Shown here: positions 25,409-32,956 of the stretch, in pieces
Layout: each line of letters starts with the position of its first letter
How positions within the stretch are numbered: position 1 is the first letter of the stretch
DNA from: CBFHWY01 sp965659675
GTDB taxonomy: Bacteria > Bacteroidota > Bacteroidia > Flavobacteriales_G > Salibacteraceae
Direction of reading: 5' to 3'
DNA: 35,223 nt
Assembly: GCA_965659675.1 (NCBI GenBank)
Contig: CBFHWY010000025.1
Location: 1-35,223 of the forward strand
Notes under the pieces: generated by a model
The model's database searches: none
What the model saw: only the letters and a program-made list of their open reading frames with translations
What the model was told of the DNA's origin: nothing
Translations under genes and position numbers: made by a program

Positions 25409-26308
25409 ATTGGCGATATTCTTCACAACGTCCACCTGTAGCACTTCACGGGTATCAATATCATATACCAAGGAGACCACTTCGCAGTTCTCAGCCACAA
25501 ATTCATCGGGAATTTGGTATTGACTAAATTCGGAAACCACCTCAGCATTTGCAAGGTTTTCACCAAGCTCCGTACCCCAGGCACTAGGAATAGCTTTTCT
25601 TAAGGTATGATCGTGTTTGTAGGTCTTATTTAGTCTGTCGGGATCGTCTCGATATCGGTAATCTGTTTGAGGTGCGATGATGCCATTCTCCACCAAATAA
25701 GAGATCACGCCGATCTTTCCACTGTAGCCACCATTCAGTACTTGCACCTTATTGTCAATGGATAATACTCTATTCTGAGGATAGTAAGAAGTTGTGATGT
25801 CCAGATCTAGTCTGGGTGTCAACCAGGCATTGTCCTTGAGAAGGTCACTGATGCCTTCAGCAACTTCACCGGTGGAAACTTTTCCAGCATCAGCTTTAAA
25901 GTTAACAAGGGAATAAGGGATCACATCGCCATTGCTGATCTCATTGCAATAAACTGAACTTTCAGGCCCTCTCAGATCAATAGGGTGCTTGTCATCAGGA
26001 TGCGATAATTGAGAACAATCAGCCTGGATGGCAACAAGAATGACCTGATCGGAAGTATCCAGAATGTCCTTAAGCACACGAGCCATATCTGGACAGTTTC
26101 CACACTTGATCCCAGTGTATTCTTCTACCAACACCTTTCTAACCAGCACAGATGTGTCGCTGGAAGAAAAGAAGAGCAAGCTGCTGTCAATGTCACCGGT
26201 CCCGGCTGTGTCTATCTCAGTTAAATGTTGATAGGGGTCATCTACCTTATCACAGGCAGAGAAATAGCTTATTCCCAAAATCAATAATCCTATTACTGCA
26301 AATCTCAT
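25406..26308 (-). CDS. Omp28-like lipoprotein with thioredoxin-fold CxxC
   Basis: This 300-residue protein has a lipoprotein signal whose cysteine is C19 (ISYFSAC). An EEYTGIKCGNCPDMA segment follows, with CGNC at 69-72 and a likely cis-proline in DVIPYSLVNF (P131), the marks of a thioredoxin-like fold. The arrangement matches Omp28-related outer-membrane proteins of Bacteroidota. The second half (about 165-300) looks like beta-rich Ig-like sequence. It is the third gene of the TlpA/DUF6029/Omp28 operon, starting ten bases after its neighbour. A periplasmic or surface thiol-disulfide function is likely; the partner is unknown. Confidence 0.85.
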   Translation of the reverse strand: MRFAVIGLLILGISYFSACDKVDDPYQHLTEIDTAGTGDIDSSLLFFSSSDTSVLVRKVLVEEYTGIKCGNCPDMARVLKDILDTSDQVILVAIQADCSQLSHPDDKHPIDLRGPESSVYCNEISNGDVIPYSLVNFKADAGKVSTGEVAEGISDLLKDNAWLTPRLDLDITTSYYPQNRVLSIDNKVQVLNGGYSGKIGVISYLVENGIIAPQTDYRYRDDPDRLNKTYKHDHTLRKAIPSAWGTELGENLANAEVVSEFSQYQIPDEFVAENCEVVSLVYDIDTREVLQVDVVKNIAN

Positions 26309-26317
26309 AGTGTAAAG

Positions 26318-27994
26318 TTAAAAACTACTGGTTATTGCAATATTAAAACCATTAGACGCAGGTACCACTCGACAGACACCGCCCACACAAAAGATTCCTG
26401 CCCTTTGTCTTCCATACGACAACATGATGCGGTTTGCATTATGTACGTACCCAACCGTTGCATATGGATAATGGAAGCGTTCATCAGGATTCGGGTTACC
26501 ATAATTCCACTGATCCATTACAGCAAAGGTCCAATGAGGTGAATAGGTGTATTCTATGACCACCGTAGCCCAATTGCCCTGATCCTGGTCAGTTGTTAGA
26601 GACTGTAGCTCTGTTCGAATGGCATTTTTTCTATTGATCTTATACAGCAGATCAGCAACAGCGATATTCGAATAAACATTTTCTTTCCCTCCCAAACCCT
26701 GGATGATCTCCATGTCATAGTGGAGATAGATGTAGGTAAGTTTTGCTTTGAATTTCTTGTTGAATTTTCTTGCTACTTCCACGTTAAAATCTCCAAAGTA
26801 CTGACGGTCACCAACACCCCAGAAATTAGTTTCGTAACCAATACGCTGTCCGGCATTGTCATCGATCGAAACCGTATCAATATTATAGGCAAGGGAATAA
26901 TTCATGGCAATGGTGGTACCGTACTTTCCTCCAAGGGCTGTTTTGCGCTTGATCTTATAAATAACATCAGTTTGGAAGGCGACCTCTCCTCTCGGTTGTG
27001 TTGCATAGGGGTAAAGGGTAGCAGCCAAATTATAGGTATGCTGACGAGTGAGTGCAGGCATGTAGTTGATGAAAAGATCATTGAATACAGAATTGTTGTT
27101 TCGGTCTGACCGGAAGAACATATTATCGGTGTGTTTTGCCGAAACATTTATGCCAAGACCTTTTCTGGAATATGCTGCAGAAACCAGAGCAGACTGACCA
27201 AACTTATAGATGAAGTTATTATCCAAAGAAGGATCGTTGTATTTGTAGGTATACTCTCCATCCAGGGAGAAGTCTCCCCGATTGATTCTACCTCTGAATC
27301 CATATGCGAGTACATTCTCAGGCAGCGTGAAATTGGAGTTGTTGTCTTCCTGATACTTTGAAACGGCGCTGGCCCCAAGAGTTACTCTAGTTTTACTCAT
27401 TTCAAGGCCTTTTAGTAGCTCATTCATTCGAAATTCAACATCGCCCCCTCTTACGATGCCGGGGCCTACATCAAAGTAATTTCTTTGCTTTCCGATGAGC
27501 CCCTTGATCGTGATTCCCTTGAGTGGACTTCCTTTTACCCTCACACCATCAATAACATTGTCAATACCCAAACCGCGCTCTTCGTAGGCCCTTAAAATTT
27601 GGCCATTTCCGAATTGCTCATAAAAGTGTCCCACGGTGATATCCAGTTTGTCAACCGAATAGGAGGCATAACGAAAAGGAATTCCATTACCTCTATATTG
27701 ATCATTAAAACCTAGAATAGCGTTGTGGTAAGCTTCATAACGAAGACCAGCAGAAAAGTTACCCCGGGTGTAGATCAGATTTGAAAAGGCATTCATCCGA
27801 ATCTTTTCATCTACAATGGGTGCCCCGATCAGGGTATCCACATTATAGTACTGGGCCTGCATGTCGAAGTTACCGTGAATCTCCCCATGGTCTTTCTTGT
27901 CCTGGGCAGAAAGGCTTATAGCTGCTGTACTCAGAGCTAAAAGAAAAAGAAGGCGCGTGGCCTTCCCTATCATCGGTGCTATTGATGAACCCAT
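26318..27994 (-). CDS. DUF6029-like outer-membrane beta-barrel protein
   Basis: The frame has 558 codons with a signal peptide ending ALSTAAISLSAQ; the Met at residue 8 is also a plausible start. The body is a long series of amphipathic strands separated by short turns (NLIYTRGNFSAGLRYEAYH, RIMLSYGRQRAG) and ends in Phe (ITSSF), as in outer-membrane barrels. Length and pattern fit the DUF6029 family of Bacteroidota; I assign it from memory of that family, not from a search. A late CVGGVC pair sits in the last strands. The start codon overlaps the TlpA-like stop by one base, implying coupled translation. Function is unknown. Confidence 0.78.
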   Translation of the reverse strand: MGSSIAPMIGKATRLLFLLALSTAAISLSAQDKKDHGEIHGNFDMQAQYYNVDTLIGAPIVDEKIRMNAFSNLIYTRGNFSAGLRYEAYHNAILGFNDQYRGNGIPFRYASYSVDKLDITVGHFYEQFGNGQILRAYEERGLGIDNVIDGVRVKGSPLKGITIKGLIGKQRNYFDVGPGIVRGGDVEFRMNELLKGLEMSKTRVTLGASAVSKYQEDNNSNFTLPENVLAYGFRGRINRGDFSLDGEYTYKYNDPSLDNNFIYKFGQSALVSAAYSRKGLGINVSAKHTDNMFFRSDRNNNSVFNDLFINYMPALTRQHTYNLAATLYPYATQPRGEVAFQTDVIYKIKRKTALGGKYGTTIAMNYSLAYNIDTVSIDDNAGQRIGYETNFWGVGDRQYFGDFNVEVARKFNKKFKAKLTYIYLHYDMEIIQGLGGKENVYSNIAVADLLYKINRKNAIRTELQSLTTDQDQGNWATVVIEYTYSPHWTFAVMDQWNYGNPNPDERFHYPYATVGYVHNANRIMLSYGRQRAGIFCVGGVCRVVPASNGFNIAITSSF

Positions 27995-28506
27995 TAATTA
28001 ATACTCTCTCCGTTGGCCAATTTTTCTACCAATTCATAAAGTTCGATCTCATCTCCCGGTGAGTAAGAATTGTGTTGCCAAACAATATTCTTTTCCGCAT
28101 CTATGAGGAAAGTATGAGGCACATTATTGACATTCATTGCTCTCTTGAAATCACCATTGGGGTCGAGTAAAATTTCGTATTCCCAGCTTTGGCCATTAGC
28201 ATAAGGCTTCACTTTTTGAATATTTCTGGAATCGTCAATGGAAACAGCCACGAGCTTTACGCCAGTTTCGTCAACCCAATCTACATACTCATCGGCAATA
28301 GTGTTAAGCTCTCTTTTGCAAGGGCTGCACCAGGTCGCCCAAAAACTGATGATCATTGGAGCCCCATCGTTATCCAGGTCGCTTGTGTTAAAAGGAACGC
28401 CGTTGATGTCTTGAATCTTAACACTGGGGATAACCCTTCCTTCGCTCTGGGCGTTTAGTTGGGTGAAAAGAAGGACTGCAAAAATGATACTGATTGCTTG
28501 TTTCAT
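27994..28506 (-). CDS. TlpA-like periplasmic thioredoxin
   Basis: The 170-residue protein has a signal peptide (MKQAISIIFAVLLFTQLNAQ), the thioredoxin active site FWATWCSPCK with C60 and C63, and a cis-proline in NVPHTF (P130). This is the TlpA/ResA-type thiol-disulfide reductase fold acting outside the cytoplasm. It is the first gene of the operon running to 25406, followed by the DUF6029-like and Omp28-like genes. One-mismatch TAnnTTTG words lie upstream on the minus strand, for example TATAATTG at 28530-28537. TlpA relatives keep cysteines reduced for cytochrome or copper-site assembly; the substrate here is not known, but the neighbouring proteins with CxxC motifs are candidates. Confidence 0.9.
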   Translation of the reverse strand: MKQAISIIFAVLLFTQLNAQSEGRVIPSVKIQDINGVPFNTSDLDNDGAPMIISFWATWCSPCKRELNTIADEYVDWVDETGVKLVAVSIDDSRNIQKVKPYANGQSWEYEILLDPNGDFKRAMNVNNVPHTFLIDAEKNIVWQHNSYSPGDEIELYELVEKLANGESIN

Positions 28507-28639
28507 AGATCTTTTTTAGGGTATCGTTACAATTATAGTACCGAAGAATAGCGAAAATACTAATTTCATTATGTTCTTTAAATCTTATTTGTGTAATACC
28601 GCAGACGAAATAATTGAAAAATTGACAGCTCTTCTTCAT

Positions 28640-28647
28640 TACATTTG
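28640..28647 (+). promoter_or_regulatory. TAnnTTTG promoter-like word for the T9SS cargo gene
   Basis: TACATTTG ends 16 bases before the ATG at 28664. TTG words lie upstream at 28614-28616 and 28622-28624, spaced 23 and 15 bases, so a -33 element is possible. Confidence 0.5.
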
Positions 28648-28663
28648 TCGCAAAGCACAGATT

Positions 28664-29335
28664 ATGAGAAAAATATTTCTACTTTCAAGTTTGATTTTAT
28701 TCGTTGGAAGTGCCATGGCGCAGTTGGTTCCAACTCAAACAGAAGCCTGGCTTCATATTACCCCAAACTCCACCGTTAAAAGATTGATTGATATTGACAA
28801 TGTGGGAAACATGGGTGCCCAAACCTATTGGGAGATCGTTCAGGATGAAGTTAAGTCGGTGAATGGATGGGATGTTGAATACTGTGATTGTAACAACTGC
28901 TATTCATTCAAGGATTATCCGACCAATGATACTTGCGACTTTGAAATTCCCGCGAATGACTTCAATACCTATTCGCTTCAGATCAAGCCCGGATCAAATA
29001 TCCAAACAGGGACCTTTAAAGTTGTGGTGCACAACATCACCGACGGAAGTGAAACAGATACTTTGAGTTTTGTGGTTTCCGACCAGGCGGCAACTGGACT
29101 AGTAGATCGTTTTGCTGAAAAAGGATACAAATTGTACCCTAACCCTTCTGTAGACCTACTAAAGATCGCAGGAACGAAAGGTGATGAAGTCTTTAAGGTC
29201 TATGATGTAACCGGGAAGACCATCGCGGTAACTGACATACCATCAATTGATGTTAGCCAACTTCCTGTTGGAGCATACATTCTTGAGGTGGATAACGGAG
29301 AAACGCAAACAAGACAGCGTTTCATGAAAGACTGA
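28664..29335 (+). CDS. Small secreted protein with T9SS type A sorting domain
   Basis: The ATG at 28664 gives a signal peptide (MRKIFLLSSLILFVGSAMAQ) and a 223-residue protein; an upstream in-frame start has no support. Residues about 25-140 form an Ig-like beta domain with four cysteines, three clustered as CDCNNC (74-79) and one at 91 (DTCDF). Residues about 155-223 are a type A T9SS sorting domain (KLYPNPSVDLLKI, ending TRQRFMKD). It should therefore cross the outer membrane by type 9 secretion. It is divergent from the TlpA/DUF6029/Omp28 operon. Its terminator lies inside the converging sirtuin gene. The cysteine cluster could hold disulfides or a metal; this is inference. Confidence 0.88.
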   Translation: MRKIFLLSSLILFVGSAMAQLVPTQTEAWLHITPNSTVKRLIDIDNVGNMGAQTYWEIVQDEVKSVNGWDVEYCDCNNCYSFKDYPTNDTCDFEIPANDFNTYSLQIKPGSNIQTGTFKVVVHNITDGSETDTLSFVVSDQAATGLVDRFAEKGYKLYPNPSVDLLKIAGTKGDEVFKVYDVTGKTIAVTDIPSIDVSQLPVGAYILEVDNGETQTRQRFMKD

Positions 29336-30022
29336 TCACGCTTCAGTCAAAAGTTTTTGAGCCAGCTTCGGTAAACCGATGCTGGCTTTTTCATTGATAT
29401 AGGTCACATGATCCGGAACGACAAGGTTTGGATCAGGGTCTATGAGGTATAGCTCTGTACCAGGACTGACATTGTAGAGCAAGCCAGCCGCAGGATAAAC
29501 ATTCAAGCTAGTGCCAACAACAATAAAAATGTCGGCCTGGCTGCTAATTTTAAATGCAGGTTCCATCATGGGAACGGGTTCCCCAAACCATACAACATGA
29601 GGCCTAAGTTGCGAACCTAAAGGACATAGGTCTCCAAGTTCCAGTGAATGGCCCTCAATATCGATCAAGATCTTAGAATTAGCAGTGCTTCTTGCCTTGC
29701 GAATCTCGCCATGAAGATGCAAGACCCTCGAATTTCCAGCTCGTTCATGCAGGTCATCAATATTCTGGGTGATCACATCAAGTTCAAATTTCTTTTCGAG
29801 TTCTGTGCAGGCAAAATGGGCTGCATTCGGCTCAGAATCAATCACCTGACTTCTTCTTTGATTATAAAAGGATAAGACCAGATCCTGGTTTTTATTCCAT
29901 GCTTCTGGAGTAGCAACATCTTCAATAGCGTAGTTTTCCCAAAGACCATCACTTCCCCTAAAAGTGCGAATACCACTCTCGGCTGAAATTCCGGCACCAC
30001 TAAAGATCACTAAACGCTTCAT
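29336..30022 (-). CDS. cobB: Sirtuin-type NAD-dependent protein deacylase without zinc cysteines
   Basis: The protein has 228 residues. The NAD-binding motif GAGISAESGIRTFRG starts at residue 9, QNID is at 86-89, the catalytic His is H104 in LHLHGE, and GTSLNVYPAAG is near 170-180. Y53 and R56 in FYNQRR match the Tyr/Arg pair that gives class III sirtuins (SIRT5, CobB) their preference for succinyl and other acidic acyl-lysines. The region that usually holds four zinc-binding cysteines (about 106-140) has only C133, so the zinc site is absent. The stop abuts the stop of the T9SS cargo gene, and the gene is divergent from maeB. Deacylase activity is inferred from intact catalytic residues. Confidence 0.93.
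   Translation of the reverse strand: MKRLVIFSGAGISAESGIRTFRGSDGLWENYAIEDVATPEAWNKNQDLVLSFYNQRRSQVIDSEPNAAHFACTELEKKFELDVITQNIDDLHERAGNSRVLHLHGEIRKARSTANSKILIDIEGHSLELGDLCPLGSQLRPHVVWFGEPVPMMEPAFKISSQADIFIVVGTSLNVYPAAGLLYNVSPGTELYLIDPDPNLVVPDHVTYINEKASIGLPKLAQKLLTEA
29360..29391 (+). terminator. Intrinsic terminator of the T9SS cargo gene, inside the sirtuin CDS
   Basis: Seven pairs (29360-29366 with 29381-29387), one T-T mismatch and four more pairs close on a TAAA loop; T residues follow to 29391. It starts 25 bases after the plus-strand stop and lies within the C-terminal codons of the sirtuin on the other strand. On the minus strand an A run follows, so it works in the plus direction only. 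Confidence 0.8.
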
Positions 30023-30050
30023 TTGTCGGGCTTTCTAAGCTAGCTGACGC

Positions 30051-30058
30051 AAAATTAA
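30051..30058 (-). promoter_or_regulatory. TAnnTTTG promoter-like word for the sirtuin gene
   Basis: Read on the minus strand this is TAATTTTG, 29 bases before the sirtuin ATG. It is separated by only four bases from the oppositely oriented word for maeB. Confidence 0.5.
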
Positions 30059-30062
30059 TTAT

Positions 30063-30070
30063 TACTTTTG
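30063..30070 (+). promoter_or_regulatory. TAnnTTTG promoter-like word for the maeB-ruvA-sprA genes
   Basis: TACTTTTG ends 22 bases before the maeB ATG, giving a leader of about 17 bases. It nearly abuts the divergent sirtuin promoter word, so two polymerases could not easily bind together. Confidence 0.55.
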
Positions 30071-30092
30071 ACCCCCCTGAAAAGCCCTTCCT

Positions 30093-32366
30093 ATGATCAA
30101 GATCAGAAAGCAAGAAGCACTCGACTACCATTCGCAAGGACGAAAGGGAAAGATCGAGGTGATTCCAAGTAAACCCTATGCTTCACAACGCGATCTGTCT
30201 CTGGCCTATTCACCTGGAGTTGCTGAGCCTTGCAAGGAGATCTATGAGAACCCAGAGGATGTATATCAATATACTGCAAAAGGAAACCTCGTTGCGGTGA
30301 TCTCGAATGGTACGGCCGTACTCGGCTTAGGAGACCTTGGTGCAGCTGCATCCAAACCGGTTATGGAAGGAAAAGGCTTGCTTTTCAAGATCTTTGCAGA
30401 CATAGATGTATTTGATATTGAGGTAGATGCCACTGAGGTAGAAGACTTTGTCTCAACTGTAAAGAACATCGCCCCAACTTTCGGCGGGATCAATCTTGAA
30501 GATATAAAAGCCCCTGAAGCATTTGAGATAGAGCGAAGACTCAAAGAGGAGCTTGATATTCCTGTTATGCACGATGACCAGCATGGCACGGCCATCATCT
30601 CAGGAGCGGCTTTGCTAAACGCACTCGAAATAGCAGAGAAAGATATTTCAGAAGTAAAGGTTGTGGTTGTAGGAGCAGGGGCCTCTGCCATTTCGTGCTC
30701 AAAGACCTTCATTTCACTTGGTGTGAAGAACGAAAACCTGGTGATGTGCGACTCCAAGGGGGTGATACGATCAGACAGGGAAGAGCTTAACGAGAACAAG
30801 CGTTATTTCGCTACGGATCGTGATCTGAATACCCTGGAAGATGCTATCGTGGGGGCAGATGTTTTTCTGGGTTTGTCACGGGGTGGAGTGATGAATGCCG
30901 ATATGGTTCGCCAAATGGCCGACAATCCCATTGTTTTTGCCTTGGCCAACCCGGAGCCAGAGATCAGTTACGATGAAGCAAAAGCAGCAAGAGAGGATGT
31001 GATCATCGCGACAGGAAGATCTGACCATCCTAACCAGGTCAACAATGTATTAGGCTTCCCATACATTTTTCGGGGAGCACTTGATGTAAGGGCTACCGAG
31101 ATCAATGAAGAGATGAAGCTGGCAGCCGTAAGAGCTCTGGCCGAACTGGCGAAAGAGCCCGTTCCAGAAGAAGTGGTTCGCGCATACAACATAAAAACCA
31201 TCGTTTTTGGAAGAGACTACATCATACCAAAACCTTTGGATTATCGACTGATCTCATGGGTCGCTCCAGCAGTTGCCAAAGCCGCAATTGATTCGGGAGT
31301 TGCGAAACTCAAGATCAAGGATTGGGATCTCTATAGAATTTCTTTGGAAGAAAGACTGGGTCTGGATAACAAGATGATATCCAGCATTATGGAGAGAGCC
31401 AAGAAAGATCCGAAACGTGTTGTGTTTGCTGAAGCCGATCACCACAAGATCCTAAAGGCAGCGCAGATCGTAAGAGATGAAGGCGTCGCAGAGCCAATTC
31501 TTCTCGGAAAGGAACATGTGATCAAGGAGCTCATCCAACAGTACAAGTTGGACCTTGAAGGAGTGAGCATCATTGATCCTAGACATAACACAAACACCGA
31601 CCTTCGCAAGTCTTATGGAGAAGCATATTTCCAAAAAAGAAAAAGAAAAGGGGTCACTCTTCCTGAGGCGGTCAAGATGATGAGAGAACGAAATTACTTC
31701 GGCTCGATGATGCTTGAGAATGGTGAGGCGGATGCCCTTATATCTGGTTTGACCAGACATTACTCTGAAACACTTCGTCCTGCGCTGAAAGTGATCGGTA
31801 CAGATAAAGACACCAAGACGATCGTAGGGATGTATATCCTGCTGACCAAAAAAGGTCCCTTGTTCATGGCCGATACCACGGTAAACTTCAACCCCACATG
31901 GGAGGAGTTGGTCAATATTACCTTACTGGTGGCCGATGCGATCAAGAAATTTGGAATAAATCCCCATATCGCGATGCTCTCTTACGCCAACTTTGGAAGC
32001 TCCAGAGGTGAAGATGCGGTCAAAACCCACAAGGCTGTTGAGTATCTTCACAAACACCACCCAGAGCTCACGGTTGATGGTGAAATTCAGGCCAATCTGG
32101 CCCTGAACCAGGACTTGATCAAAGAAATATTCCCCTTCTCTGATCTGGCTGGAAAAAGGGTGAATTGTATGATCTTCCCTGATCTATCGTCAGGAAATAT
32201 CGGATATAAGCTGATTCAGGAAATGACGGATGTTGAATTGTTAGGACCCGTATTGCTTGGTATGAACAAGCCGGTCCATATTCTTCAACTGGGGAGTTCG
32301 GTTAGAGAAATTGTGAATATGGTGGCAGTAGCGGTAGCAGACGCCCAAACTAGAGAAGATGTATAG
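30093..32366 (+). CDS. maeB: NADP-dependent malic enzyme fused to phosphotransacetylase-like domain
   Basis: The 757-residue protein has the two-domain MaeB layout. The malic-enzyme part (about 1-420) oxidatively decarboxylates malate to pyruvate; it contains SPGVAEPC, the active-site stretch MHDDQHGTAIISGAALLNAL and the nucleotide-binding GAGASA at 194-199. From about 442 (RVVFAEADHHKILKAAQIV) a phosphotransacetylase-like domain follows, ending with ILQLGSSVREIVNM. In studied MaeB proteins this domain is regulatory, sensing acetyl-CoA, rather than catalytic. The gene is divergent from the sirtuin and overlaps the ruvA start by eight bases. Cofactor choice is assigned by family. Confidence 0.95.
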   Translation: MIKIRKQEALDYHSQGRKGKIEVIPSKPYASQRDLSLAYSPGVAEPCKEIYENPEDVYQYTAKGNLVAVISNGTAVLGLGDLGAAASKPVMEGKGLLFKIFADIDVFDIEVDATEVEDFVSTVKNIAPTFGGINLEDIKAPEAFEIERRLKEELDIPVMHDDQHGTAIISGAALLNALEIAEKDISEVKVVVVGAGASAISCSKTFISLGVKNENLVMCDSKGVIRSDREELNENKRYFATDRDLNTLEDAIVGADVFLGLSRGGVMNADMVRQMADNPIVFALANPEPEISYDEAKAAREDVIIATGRSDHPNQVNNVLGFPYIFRGALDVRATEINEEMKLAAVRALAELAKEPVPEEVVRAYNIKTIVFGRDYIIPKPLDYRLISWVAPAVAKAAIDSGVAKLKIKDWDLYRISLEERLGLDNKMISSIMERAKKDPKRVVFAEADHHKILKAAQIVRDEGVAEPILLGKEHVIKELIQQYKLDLEGVSIIDPRHNTNTDLRKSYGEAYFQKRKRKGVTLPEAVKMMRERNYFGSMMLENGEADALISGLTRHYSETLRPALKVIGTDKDTKTIVGMYILLTKKGPLFMADTTVNFNPTWEELVNITLLVADAIKKFGINPHIAMLSYANFGSSRGEDAVKTHKAVEYLHKHHPELTVDGEIQANLALNQDLIKEIFPFSDLAGKRVNCMIFPDLSSGNIGYKLIQEMTDVELLGPVLLGMNKPVHILQLGSSVREIVNMVAVAVADAQTREDV

Positions 32367-32940
32367 TCATTTTAAAGGAAAACTGGTTGAGAAGAATCCC
32401 GCCTATGTGGTCATAGAATGTGGAGGAGTAGGTTACTTATTGAATATTTCGCTCAACACCTTCGCTAAGATAGGTTCGAACGAATTATGCATTCTTTACG
32501 CCCATCAGATCGTTAGAGAAGACGCCCAAACCCTCTATGGATTCTACGATGAAGAGGAAAGAGAGATCTTCAGAAAACTGATCTCAGTTTCGGGAGTTGG
32601 AGCAAGCACAGCAAGAGTGGTGCTATCCTCTTTAAGCCCTTCAGAAGTAGCCGCCGCCATCCTCGAAGAAAACGTGACCTTATTGAAATCGATTAAGGGT
32701 ATTGGAGGTAAAACGGCAGAACGCATCATTGTTGACCTCAAAGACAAGATCAGCGATGAATTACCAGACCCACAAAAAATACCATTACAGGGCAATACAC
32801 ATATAGAAGAAGCGTTATCAGCACTGGTCGCTCTAGGTTTTGATAAGGCCAAGTCGCGCAAGATGCTTCAAAAAGTGGAAGCCAATGAACCGGACCTTCC
32901 GGTTGAAGCCCTTGTAAAGCAAGCCCTCAAGTTCCTTTGA
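32359..32940 (+). CDS. ruvA: Holliday junction DNA-binding protein RuvA
   Basis: RuvA is the tetrameric four-way-junction binder that targets RuvB. The 193-residue protein has the OB-fold domain I (about 1-62), two helix-hairpin-helix motifs in domain II (SVSGVGASTARVVL near 75 and SIKGIGGKTAERII near 110), and the flexible-linked domain III that contacts RuvB (about 148-193, EEALSALVALGFDKAKSRKM). The start ATG at 32359 lies inside the last codons of maeB, in another frame, so translation is likely coupled. ruvB is 8 kb upstream, in a different transcription unit. Confidence 0.96.
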   Translation: MYSHFKGKLVEKNPAYVVIECGGVGYLLNISLNTFAKIGSNELCILYAHQIVREDAQTLYGFYDEEEREIFRKLISVSGVGASTARVVLSSLSPSEVAAAILEENVTLLKSIKGIGGKTAERIIVDLKDKISDELPDPQKIPLQGNTHIEEALSALVALGFDKAKSRKMLQKVEANEPDLPVEALVKQALKFL

Positions 32941-32956
32941 GCACAAGAAAATAGAC

